Assembly: GCF_037440165.1 (NCBI RefSeq)
Contig: NZ_JBBIUQ010000003.1
Location: 123,712 to 187,711 of the forward strand
Origin: Ignavibacterium sp037440165
Lineage (GTDB): Bacteria > Bacteroidota > Ignavibacteria > Ignavibacteriales > Ignavibacteriaceae
Reading direction: 5' to 3'
DNA length: 64,000 bases
Position 1 is the first letter of the stretch, and each line of letters starts with the position of its first letter. Below are positions 34,873-42,865 of the stretch, in pieces. The notes beneath the pieces were generated by a model. The model was given only the letters and a program-made list of their open reading frames with translations, made no database searches and was not told the origin of the DNA. The translations under genes and the position numbers were made by a program.

Positions 34873-36735
34873 ATGAATACTTACTTAAGAATAATAAGCT
34901 ATGTAAAACCGTACTGGAAACACCTTGTTCTCACATTCCTGTTTACGATATTCTATGCTCTGTTAAACGGCGCTTCAGTTTATCTCACCATTCCACTTCT
35001 TGATACACTTTTTCAGGAATCTGCTACAAAAAAAGTTCAGCAGCAAACACAAATTGAACAAGCTAAGAGTTTTCTGCCTGATTGGGTTCAGGATATTCAG
35101 CATTCAGTAACAAAAACTTTTAACGATTACATACTTAGTGGTGATAAAGCAGATGTGTTAATAAAAATCTGTTTTGTAATTCTGATTGCATTTCTGTTCA
35201 AAAATATTTTTGCATATCTGCAGGGATATTTTATGTCATATGTTGAATATGGCGCAATGAAAGATTTGCGTGATGAAGCTTATCGTCATCTGCACAAACT
35301 TCCAATCAGTTACTTCAAAAGAGAAAGAGTAGGAAATCTTATCTCGAGATTTACAAATGATGTTAACATTGTTCAATCAAGTATATCTGCTACTTTCTCC
35401 AATCTTATAAAAGAACCTCTAACTATTCTTGTCTTTCTTGGAATTGCATTAAGCATAAGCTGGCAGTTAACATTATTTGCACTGGTTATACTTCCGTTTT
35501 CTATGGCTATAATTGCTTGGATAGGATTTAAACTTCGGAGACAAACTACAAAGCTGCAGGAAAAACTTGCTGACATTACAAGCATTCTGCAGGAAACAAT
35601 TTCCGGAGTTAAGATTGTGAAAGCATTCGGAATGGAAGAGTTCGAAAATAAAAGATTTATGAAAGAAACTCGTGAATTTTTCCGGCTTGTGTTAAGAATA
35701 GTCAGAGTAAGAAATGCTTCTTCTCCTCTCACAGAATTTTTGAGTGTGATTGTTGGAGCTTTTATAATTTATTATGGCGGACTTTTAGTTCTTGAAAAAA
35801 ATACAATCACTGCAAGTCAGTTTCTCGGATTCCTTTTTGCAATTTTTCAGATGATGCCGCCAATTAAAGAGCTTAGCAGTGTAAACAACAGAATTCAGGA
35901 AGCGAGTGCAGCAGGTGATAGAATTTTCGAAATACTTGATACTGAGCCTGATATTAAAAATGTGCCTGATACAGTTGAGTTAAGAGAATTTAAAAATTCA
36001 ATTCACTTCAGAAATCTTTCTTTCAAATATGAAGATTCTGAAGAATGGGTTTTGAAGGATATAAACTTTTCTGTGAACAAAGGAGAAATTATCGCACTCG
36101 TCGGACCAAGCGGAGGAGGTAAATCCACTCTTGTTGATTTGATACCAAGATTTTATGATCCAACCAATGGCAGCATTATACTCGATGAAGTTGATATTAG
36201 AAAATACACTCTTCAATCATTGCGTGCTAAAATGGGAATTGTAACTCAGGAAACTTTTCTTTTCAATACAACTATAAATGAGAACATTGCATACGGTTTA
36301 ACAGATTGTTCGATTGAAAAAATTATTGAAGCTGCTAAAACAGCAAATGCACACAACTTCATTATGGAAATGCCTCAACAGTATGAAACTATTATTGGTG
36401 AAAGAGGGGTAAAACTGTCGGGCGGACAAAGACAACGATTAACAATTGCAAGAGCATTATTAAAAAATCCTGAGATTATGATTTTTGATGAGGCAACTTC
36501 AGCCCTGGATAATGAATCTGAAATACTCGTTCAGGAAGCAATTGAGAGATTAATGAAGAATCGTACAACCTTTGTGATTGCCCACAGATTAAGCACAATC
36601 AGAAATGCTACCAAAATTATAGTGATAGATCGTGGAAAGATTACTCAGCTCGGCACACACGAACAACTCATCACCGATGAAAAAGGTCTCTACAAAAAAT
36701 TATACGAAATGCAATTCAGAGATAACGGAGATTAA
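34873..36735 (+). CDS. msbA: MsbA-like ABC exporter (membrane and ATPase domains fused)
   Basis: The 620-residue half-transporter has an N-terminal six-helix ABC_membrane domain (about 15-340) and a C-terminal ATPase with Walker A GPSGGGKST, signature LSGGQRQRL, Walker B IMIFDEATSALD and H-loop IAHRLST. MsbA flips lipid A-core across the inner membrane; other exporters of this shape move lipids or drugs. The following O-antigen ligase-like gene supports a lipopolysaccharide role. An insert of about 40 residues after helix 1 (35-75) is longer than in E. coli MsbA. Confidence 0.87.
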   Translation: MNTYLRIISYVKPYWKHLVLTFLFTIFYALLNGASVYLTIPLLDTLFQESATKKVQQQTQIEQAKSFLPDWVQDIQHSVTKTFNDYILSGDKADVLIKICFVILIAFLFKNIFAYLQGYFMSYVEYGAMKDLRDEAYRHLHKLPISYFKRERVGNLISRFTNDVNIVQSSISATFSNLIKEPLTILVFLGIALSISWQLTLFALVILPFSMAIIAWIGFKLRRQTTKLQEKLADITSILQETISGVKIVKAFGMEEFENKRFMKETREFFRLVLRIVRVRNASSPLTEFLSVIVGAFIIYYGGLLVLEKNTITASQFLGFLFAIFQMMPPIKELSSVNNRIQEASAAGDRIFEILDTEPDIKNVPDTVELREFKNSIHFRNLSFKYEDSEEWVLKDINFSVNKGEIIALVGPSGGGKSTLVDLIPRFYDPTNGSIILDEVDIRKYTLQSLRAKMGIVTQETFLFNTTINENIAYGLTDCSIEKIIEAAKTANAHNFIMEMPQQYETIIGERGVKLSGGQRQRLTIARALLKNPEIMIFDEATSALDNESEILVQEAIERLMKNRTTFVIAHRLSTIRNATKIIVIDRGKITQLGTHEQLITDEKGLYKKLYEMQFRDNGD

Positions 36736-37913
36736 TGATTACACTTATCAAAAGCAGATACTCTGAAAAAATAATTTTTACATTTCTCTCAATACTTGCT
36801 GTAAGTTTTGTTCTCTCATTATTCGTAATGCAGCTTGCAGCAGCACTTCTTTTTATACTCTGGCTTTTTGAAAATAAATCTGAAAAGAAAAAAGCATTCG
36901 ATTCTATAACAGCATTCATTTTTGTATTTGGATTAGTAAGATTGATTACAATTTTTCTATCTGAATATCCGCAAAGCAGCTATGAATCACTTTACAAAGA
37001 AGCATTGTTTTACACTTCCGCAGTTGCAATTCCATTTTATCTGAAGACACTTGAAAAGAAAAAAGTAATTGAGTTAATGTTTGTATTCATCCTTGGTGCA
37101 GTAATAATTTCAATTATCGGAAGTACAAGATTTTTTATCGGTGAAGTTGAGCGTGCACAATCCTTTTCTTCAAGTTATACAGTTTTTTCCGGTTATTTAC
37201 TTACTGCTTTTGTTTCAGCTTTATTTTTTCCCAAGAAAAATAAAAACTTTAGTCAGATTCTTCTCTGGTCAGTTGTTTACTCAATTTTGTTTCTGGGAAT
37301 TTTTACATCATTGGGACGAGCAAACACTGCAATTGCAATTTTATTTTTTATAATTTCTTTATTACTGAAACAAATTCCCTTAAAGCAATTTGTTGTTCTT
37401 GTAATAATTGGTGCGATAGGTTTTGGTGTTTATACAATTCGTCCATCAGAAACAATAGGACAGAGAGTTGAAAATATCACTTATCTTTCTGACAGAGACA
37501 TTATATGGCAGGGAGCAAAAGAAATTAGTCTGAGACATCCTTTGTTTGGTTTTGGTCCCAGAACATTTCAGCAGGCATTTCCATTCAAGGAAAAGTTTGC
37601 AGATAAAGGAATCGGCGGATGGCATAATGATTTTCTTCAAATCTATTTTGAAAGCGGATTGTTAGGATTGCTATCCTTTCTGTTACTTCTTTTTGTGATA
37701 ATTAAAACATCGGTTAATCAGATTAGAAATAAAAAAACAGATGCAGAATTTAAGTTTCTATCCGCATCTGTTTTAGCATCTGTAATATCACTAATACTTT
37801 CTGCAATGGTAGCAGGATTTATTACTTCGGTCGTTCTTTCAATTGTTTTTGTTTTCCTGATTTCTTTTCTTTCAAGAATTGAATTTGAACTTAATCAATT
37901 ACAAATCAATTAA
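36735..37913 (+). CDS. O-antigen ligase/polymerase-like membrane protein
   Basis: The 392-residue protein has about ten membrane helices. The Wzy_C/WaaL motif GWHNDFLQIYFESGLLGLLSF lies in the periplasmic loop at about 295-315, preceded by FGFGPRTF. It would join O-antigen to lipid A-core or polymerise a surface glycan. It overlaps the MsbA-like gene by 1 bp (TAATG) and its end overlaps the converging barrel gene by 8 bp. Confidence 0.88.
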   Translation: MITLIKSRYSEKIIFTFLSILAVSFVLSLFVMQLAAALLFILWLFENKSEKKKAFDSITAFIFVFGLVRLITIFLSEYPQSSYESLYKEALFYTSAVAIPFYLKTLEKKKVIELMFVFILGAVIISIIGSTRFFIGEVERAQSFSSSYTVFSGYLLTAFVSALFFPKKNKNFSQILLWSVVYSILFLGIFTSLGRANTAIAILFFIISLLLKQIPLKQFVVLVIIGAIGFGVYTIRPSETIGQRVENITYLSDRDIIWQGAKEISLRHPLFGFGPRTFQQAFPFKEKFADKGIGGWHNDFLQIYFESGLLGLLSFLLLLFVIIKTSVNQIRNKKTDAEFKFLSASVLASVISLILSAMVAGFITSVVLSIVFVFLISFLSRIEFELNQLQIN

Positions 37914-38364
37914 AGAAAAATCTGAAACCAATTCCGCCATTCATCGAGAACTCAGTCGCCGGAATTAAATCCATTATCGGAGCGATTTCAATAAACACAT
38001 CAACTTTACTTCCTCTTGGAATCCATACTAAACCAAGAACACCGCGAAATCCAAACCGGGCATCATCATCTTCTCTGAATTTTAATCTTAAACCTGGTCC
38101 ATAATACAATGCAATATTTTCTGAAGTGTTAAACATATCTGATGAATGAAAAAGATAATCACCGTGAATATGCATTCTGCTTTTCTTCTCGAAAGAATAT
38201 CCAAGTCCGAAATCAAATGCATTTGTTCCCGAAGTCCAGTATTTAGCACTTATTCCCGTTGGTGATCCTAAAATAACTCCAAGACCAAAGCCTCGGGATT
38301 GAGCATAGTTAAGTGACCCTGAAAGAGCGATGAATAATAATACAGCCACATAAAGCTTTTTCAT
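37906..38364 (-). CDS. Small outer-membrane beta-barrel-like protein
   Basis: The 152-residue protein has a signal peptide (cleavage near residue 21, NYAQS) and alternating short hydrophobic strands (GFGLGVILGSPTGISAKYW, AFDFGLGYSF, ALYYGPGLRLKF). It ends in GIGFRFFFN, an aromatic end typical of outer-membrane barrels. About eight strands could form. It is encoded alone on the minus strand. The function is unknown. Confidence 0.8.
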   Translation of the reverse strand: MKKLYVAVLLFIALSGSLNYAQSRGFGLGVILGSPTGISAKYWTSGTNAFDFGLGYSFEKKSRMHIHGDYLFHSSDMFNTSENIALYYGPGLRLKFREDDDARFGFRGVLGLVWIPRGSKVDVFIEIAPIMDLIPATEFSMNGGIGFRFFFN

Positions 38365-38499
38365 TTCTATCCTTTCTGTTTTGAATATTTAACAGTTCAA
38401 ATTTATTGTGCTTAAAAGTCACAACAAAGGTAAATTTGTGATAACGATTAAGTTTGATTTATTTTTCAATCAATAAAAATTCTTCTATGGAGATAACTA

Positions 38500-40005
38500 A
38501 TGAACGAAAATAATTCACAGGAAATTCTGAAAGCTACTAAAGAACTATCAACTGAATTCAACGGATCGAATGAAATTGCAATAATTCTTGCTGCGGGACA
38601 TGGTAAAAGAATAAAATCGCAGCGCTCAAAAATGCTTCACAAAATCTGGGAGATACCAACAGTTGAAAGAGTTTATCGTGCTTGTAAAAACGGAATAAAA
38701 AATTGCAATACTGTTATTGTGGTTGGAATAAAAGCGCTTGATGTTATGAAAGTTATTGGTAAGAGAGAAGCTAACAAGTTCGCATTTCAGAAAGAACAAA
38801 ACGGCACAGGACACGCTGTTCAGGTTGCGCTGGAAGTCTTTCCTCAAGATATAAAAGATGGAATTGTATATGTTCTTCCCGGAGATATGGGCTTACTTGA
38901 TGCACCAACTATGAAAAAATTCAGAGAAGATTTTCTGAATTCAAAAAATGATATGATGGTCTTAACAGGTATTTATAAGGGTGATCCAAAGCAGAATTAT
39001 TATGGAAGAATCATTCGTGTAAAAGAAAAAACTATAGACGGAAAATCCTCCGGTGAGGATTTGGGGAAGGTGATTGAAATTCTGGAATACAAAGATATTC
39101 TTGCACTGAGTGATGAATCACTTTATGTGGTTGAGTATAAAAATAAAAAATACGCTTTCACCAAAACAGAGTTACTTGAAATCAATGAATTCAACTCTGG
39201 AGTCTATGCTTTCAATTACTCAAAGCTGAAAGAGTTAATCGGAAATCTTACTTCAGATAATGTACAGAATGAAATCTACATCACAGATTTAATTTTTCTT
39301 TTTAATCAAAATGGATATTCAGTTGGTGCAGTCTCTCCTGATGAAGATTGTGTTGTAATGGGCTTCAACGACAAAACAGTATTAAAGGAAATGGAAGCCA
39401 TTGCCAGAAGAAAAATTTATGAACGATTAAAAAATATACTCGAAATCGCAGACCCTGACGATTTCTTCATTCACGAGAAAGTTGTTGAACAGATTGAAGA
39501 GATGGACAAAAAAGGAATTCCACTCGATATTAAAGTTGGTAAAGGTACATACATTGGAGAGAATGTAAAACTCAATTATAACATCGAATTTGGCAGAGCA
39601 ACCTATGTTGATGGCAATGTAATATTTGGTAAAAATGTTAAGCTTTGGTTAACTGTACATATTTCTTGTTTTCCTAATCAACAGCTGATTATAGGTGATA
39701 ATGTTGAAATTCTCTGGGGAGACATAATTAAAGGAAACATTTTCATCGGTGATAACTCACGAATTGAATCGAGTGTGAATATGACGGGAAGCGATGAACA
39801 TCCTTTAAGAATCGGTAAGAATGTACTGATAAAAGGAACAAGTTATTTGTTCGGTTCAATCGTAGAGGATGGACTATTTATTGAGCATTCTGTTTTGATT
39901 AAGAAAAAAGTTAAAGCAATAAAAGATAAAAACGGAAACATTAGACCAGTCAGATATTTCATTCCCAAAACCGAAGGAGAAGATTTACTGGAAGACATAA
40001 AATAA
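38500..40005 (+). CDS. GlmU-like UTP/UDP-N-acetylhexosamine pyrophosphorylase with hexapeptide repeats
   Basis: The 501-residue protein has an N-terminal nucleotidyltransferase domain (about 25-290) with the loop IILAAGHGKRIKSQRSKMLHK and GTGHAVQ, both matching GlmU. A beta-helix follows (about 345-480; ITGVGTYIG-like IKVGKGTYIGENVKL). The helix is shorter and less regular than in bifunctional GlmU, and I do not see the acetyltransferase active-site residues. It may act as a uridyltransferase only. GGAG stands about 7 bp upstream of the ATG. Confidence 0.82.
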   Translation: MNENNSQEILKATKELSTEFNGSNEIAIILAAGHGKRIKSQRSKMLHKIWEIPTVERVYRACKNGIKNCNTVIVVGIKALDVMKVIGKREANKFAFQKEQNGTGHAVQVALEVFPQDIKDGIVYVLPGDMGLLDAPTMKKFREDFLNSKNDMMVLTGIYKGDPKQNYYGRIIRVKEKTIDGKSSGEDLGKVIEILEYKDILALSDESLYVVEYKNKKYAFTKTELLEINEFNSGVYAFNYSKLKELIGNLTSDNVQNEIYITDLIFLFNQNGYSVGAVSPDEDCVVMGFNDKTVLKEMEAIARRKIYERLKNILEIADPDDFFIHEKVVEQIEEMDKKGIPLDIKVGKGTYIGENVKLNYNIEFGRATYVDGNVIFGKNVKLWLTVHISCFPNQQLIIGDNVEILWGDIIKGNIFIGDNSRIESSVNMTGSDEHPLRIGKNVLIKGTSYLFGSIVEDGLFIEHSVLIKKKVKAIKDKNGNIRPVRYFIPKTEGEDLLEDIK

Positions 40006-40189
40006 ATTGATTTAAAGATTTTATATCCTAAAAATTATCTTTATTCTCCTCCAAAAGTTGAAGATGACGGAGGAATGGATGATTGGATGAATGTATGATG
40101 AGAGAAACTTTATACCTTTTCCCGCCACTAATTACACGAATTAACACGAATAAAAATCCCGAAGAGATGAAATGAAAAACTCAGCATTT

Positions 40190-40354
40190 TTGGATGAAAG
40201 CATCGTTGCATGAAATCAAAACTAATTTGAATCCCGAAGGGATGAAATTATTGTAAAAGAAACACACAGGAATTACAGGGAAACTCCGAAGGAGTGAAAT
40301 ATTAAAACCCCAATTCATATCAAGCTTAATTGGATGAATGCATGGTTGAATGAA
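40190..40354. repeat. Dispersed intergenic repeat, copy B
   Basis: This matches copy A at 20441-20605. The hairpins are ATCCC-GAA-GGGAT at 40231-40243 and ACTCC-GAA-GGAGT at 40283-40295. A degenerate extra unit, TCCC-GAA-GAGA, lies at 40157-40167. The GGATGAATGCATG motif recurs at 40331-40343 and near 40076-40098. Between 40121 and 40155 an ATTACACGAATTAACACGAA stretch contains a direct repeat of CGAAT. The 407-bp gap 40006-40412 holds this repeat, these fragments and the rpsT terminator, and no gene. Confidence 0.85.
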
Positions 40355-40381
40355 AATAATTAATTGATATGTTGATCATAA

Positions 40382-40410
40382 AAAAAGCCCTCTTTCTCAG
40401 AGGGCTTTTT
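40382..40410 (-). terminator. Intrinsic terminator of rpsT (likely bidirectional)
   Basis: AAAGCCCTCT at 40384-40393 pairs with AGAGGGCTTT at 40399-40408 around a 5-base loop. It has an A-run on the left (U-run for minus-strand RNA) and a T-run on the right (for plus-strand RNA). It sits just after the rpsT stop codon. Confidence 0.92.
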
Positions 40411-40412
40411 AA

Positions 40413-40673
40413 TTAGCTAGCTGAAATTTTATTGAAGTGTCGTGTTAATGCGGCTTTCTTTCTTGATGCATTGTTCTTGTGTATAATTCCCTTAGCAGAA
40501 TTTCTGTCAATCAATGCAATTGCTTCTTTGTAAAGCTTTTCAATTTCTTCTTTTTTATCTGTGGCTAAAACTTTTTTATACATTGTTTTGATTCTTGATT
40601 CAGCCATCCTATTAATAAGTCTTTTTCTTTCGCTTGATCTTATTCGCTTTTTAGCCGATTTATGATGAGCCAT
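40413..40673 (-). CDS. rpsT: Ribosomal protein bS20
   Basis: The 86-residue basic helical protein (MAHHKSAKKRIRSSERKRL) is a normal-length S20 of the small ribosomal subunit. AAGGA lies about 7 bp upstream of the ATG as ribosome binding site. It is a single-gene unit with a strong promoter and terminator. Confidence 0.97.
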   Translation of the reverse strand: MAHHKSAKKRIRSSERKRLINRMAESRIKTMYKKVLATDKKEEIEKLYKEAIALIDRNSAKGIIHKNNASRKKAALTRHFNKISAS

Positions 40674-40702
40674 TACTTAATCCTTAATTTTTTCCTAAAA
40701 TT

Positions 40703-40738
40703 GAGCCCAAATATATACAAGGGCTCGTTTGATGTCAA
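40703..40738 (-). promoter_or_regulatory. Sigma-70-type promoter of rpsT with overlapping palindrome
   Basis: On the minus strand TTGACA (complement of 40733-40738) is followed by 17 bp and TATATT (complement of 40710-40715). This is close to the general -35/-10 consensus. The inverted repeat GAGCCC (40703-40708) and GGGCTC (40721-40726) brackets the -10 box and the predicted start. It could be an operator or a leader hairpin. The promoter is strong by match; the operator role is inferred. Confidence 0.65.
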
Positions 40739-40808
40739 ACTTCAGCTTAGTAATTTTGTACACAATTTTGTTCAAAATTCAGGCAAAATTTTTAATTTTT
40801 TTATACTG

Positions 40809-41450
40809 ATGGCAAAGATTAACGAAATCTATTATTCCATCCAGGGCGAAAGTACTTTTGCAGGATTGCCCTGTGTTTTTGTAAGATTCACTTATTGCAA
40901 TCTTCGATGTACTTATTGTGATACCGCTTACGCATTTTATGAAGGCAGAGATGCTTCGGTTGATGAAATAATTTCAGAGATTAAAGAATATAACTGCAAA
41001 CTTGTTGAAATCACCGGCGGCGAACCACTTGTTCAAAGAGATGAGTGTCTGGAACTGATGCGCAAACTTTGTCATCTTGATTATCAGGTTTTAATAGAAA
41101 CCGGCGGCAGTTTACCGATAAACGGAATTGATCCAAGAGTAAAAATTATTATGGATTTAAAGTGTCCCTCCAGCGGAATGATGAGGAAAAATCTTTATGA
41201 TAACATTTATTTTCTGAAGCCAACTGATGAAGTAAAATTTGTAATCGGAACAAGAGAAGATTACGATTGGGCCAAAGAGATAATAAGACAATATGGGATA
41301 GATAAAAGATGTACTGTGCTTTTTTCACCAGTATTTGGCAGCATTGATCCATCTGAAATTGTTCACTCGATTTTGGAAGATAATCTTCCCGTTCGTTTTC
41401 AATTGCAAATGCATAAATATATCTGGAATCCGGAAATAAGAGGAGTTTAG
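40809..41450 (+). CDS. queE: 7-carboxy-7-deazaguanine synthase QueE
   Basis: This 213-residue radical SAM enzyme converts carboxytetrahydropterin to 7-carboxy-7-deazaguanine in queuosine synthesis. The iron-sulfur motif is C-NLR-C-TY-C in YCNLRCTYCDTAYAF, and EITGGEPLVQ follows. An open frame reaches back to 40662, but the ATG at 40809 gives the conserved N-terminus KINEIYYSIQGES. It is near queD; queA lies at 61887. Confidence 0.93.
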   Translation: MAKINEIYYSIQGESTFAGLPCVFVRFTYCNLRCTYCDTAYAFYEGRDASVDEIISEIKEYNCKLVEITGGEPLVQRDECLELMRKLCHLDYQVLIETGGSLPINGIDPRVKIIMDLKCPSSGMMRKNLYDNIYFLKPTDEVKFVIGTREDYDWAKEIIRQYGIDKRCTVLFSPVFGSIDPSEIVHSILEDNLPVRFQLQMHKYIWNPEIRGV

Positions 41451-41478
41451 GTTAATTATTAAAATAAAATGATATTGG

Positions 41479-41561
41479 TTATCATTGTCACTTCGATGGC
41501 TTGCCAGAGAAGTCTTTTTATGATATAGATTTCTCAGTCGTAAACTCCTTCAAAATGATAA
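41479..41561. repeat. Short inverted-repeat element between queE and queD
   Basis: TTATCATT at 41479-41486 and AATGATAA at 41554-41561 form an 8-bp inverted repeat around about 67 bp. Inside are TCACTTCGA and AGATTTCTCAGTCG. It resembles small dispersed repeats of this bacterial group, but no second copy is visible in the window. Confidence 0.4.
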
Positions 41562-41589
41562 TTAAAAAGTAAAGGATAAATTAAATAAA

Positions 41590-42006
41590 ATGAAGATAGC
41601 AAAAGAATTTCATTGGGAAATGGGACATCGTTTACCTGAGCATTTTGGTCTTTGTAAAAATATTCATGGTCATTCTTATAAAATGATTGTTGAATTTGAA
41701 GGTGATTTAAACAAAGATCAAATGGTAATTGATTATTATGATGTTGAGAAGATTATTAATTCTCTTCTGCAGGAACTTGACCACTCATTTATGGTGAATA
41801 AGAATGATAAAGTTGTTCTTGAGTTTCTTGAAAAAATGAATTCAAAAAAAGTAGTTGTTGATTTTGATGCCACAGCTGAAAATATCTGTAAGTTTATGCT
41901 AAACAGAATAAGCAATACAAAACTTCCGGATAATATTAAATCTGTAAAAGTTAGGATTTATGAAACTCAGTTCGACTATGCCGAAGATTCCCTGAAGCTA
42001 TCTTGA
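41590..42006 (+). CDS. queD: 6-carboxy-5,6,7,8-tetrahydropterin synthase QueD
   Basis: The 138-residue enzyme has the zinc-binding histidines in FHWEMGHRL and NIHGHSYKM and the catalytic glutamate in the C-terminal YETQFDYAED stretch. It makes carboxytetrahydropterin, the substrate of QueE. Its stop overlaps the truA ATG by 1 bp (TGATG). Confidence 0.93.
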   Translation: MKIAKEFHWEMGHRLPEHFGLCKNIHGHSYKMIVEFEGDLNKDQMVIDYYDVEKIINSLLQELDHSFMVNKNDKVVLEFLEKMNSKKVVVDFDATAENICKFMLNRISNTKLPDNIKSVKVRIYETQFDYAEDSLKLS

Positions 42007-42863
42007 TGAAAAAGAAAAAAAATACTTTTGAAAGACCAGGACAAAAATCTAAACCAAGCACTGATAAATTTTCCCGATTTAAATTATACATCGAGTATGA
42101 AGGAACACGTTACTCTGGTTGGCAGAAGCAAAATAATGCAAGAACCGTTCAGGGTGAATTAGTAAAAGCTTGCAGACAGATTTTTGATGATGGCTTTCTT
42201 GATCTTCAGGGTTCTGGACGAACTGATAGCGGAGTTCACGCACTTTGTCAGGTTGCTCACCTTGATGCAAATACTGTTCTGGCACCGGAAATAATAAAGC
42301 TGAAGATAAATGATCTGCTTCCTCACGATATAAATATTCTTGAAGTTGAAAAGACAAATAAAAATTTTCATGCAAGACATAGTGCAGTATCACGCAGTTA
42401 CATTTATCAAATCTCGAAAAGAAGAACTGCATTCGGGAAAAATTTTGTTTGGTGGATAAAAGATGAGCTCGATTTTGATTTAATGAAAAAAGCTTCGGAG
42501 CTGTTTGTTGGTTTACACGATTTCAGCTCATTCTCAGATGAAGACCCAGAGGAAAAATCCACAAAGGTTTTGATCGATGATATACGGTTGAAAGAGGAAG
42601 GTGATTTATTTCTTCTCAGAATTATTGGCTCACACTTCATCTGGAAAATGGTAAGAAGAATTGTAGGTGTTTTAGTTGAAGTTGGTCGTTGGAGAAAAAC
42701 AGAAAAAGATATTTTATTTTATCTGAATAACAAATCAAATGAACCTGCAAGATTTACTGCTCCGCCATCAGGATTATTTCTTGAAAGAGTTTATTATGAT
42801 AATGATGTTGTGAAAAAAGATTTCAACTCCTTATTGCTAATAGATAAATTCCTTAGACAATAA
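42006..42863 (+). CDS. truA: tRNA pseudouridine(38-40) synthase TruA
   Basis: The 285-residue enzyme carries the catalytic aspartate in GSGRTDSGVHAL, with YSGWQKQ upstream and IGSHFIWKMVRRIVG near the C-terminus. An N-terminal basic extension of about 25 residues precedes the core. The ATG at 42006 overlaps the queD stop. It is converging with uvrB. Confidence 0.95.
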   Translation: MKKKKNTFERPGQKSKPSTDKFSRFKLYIEYEGTRYSGWQKQNNARTVQGELVKACRQIFDDGFLDLQGSGRTDSGVHALCQVAHLDANTVLAPEIIKLKINDLLPHDINILEVEKTNKNFHARHSAVSRSYIYQISKRRTAFGKNFVWWIKDELDFDLMKKASELFVGLHDFSSFSDEDPEEKSTKVLIDDIRLKEEGDLFLLRIIGSHFIWKMVRRIVGVLVEVGRWRKTEKDILFYLNNKSNEPARFTAPPSGLFLERVYYDNDVVKKDFNSLLLIDKFLRQ

Positions 42864-42865
42864 AT

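Noticed and set aside
40662..40808. Upstream extension of the queE frame
   Set aside because: It runs into the rpsT promoter and start; the ATG at 40809 gives the conserved QueE N-terminus.
42079..42640. Several minus-strand frames opposite truA
   Set aside because: They are shadows of a well conserved gene, with no signals of their own.
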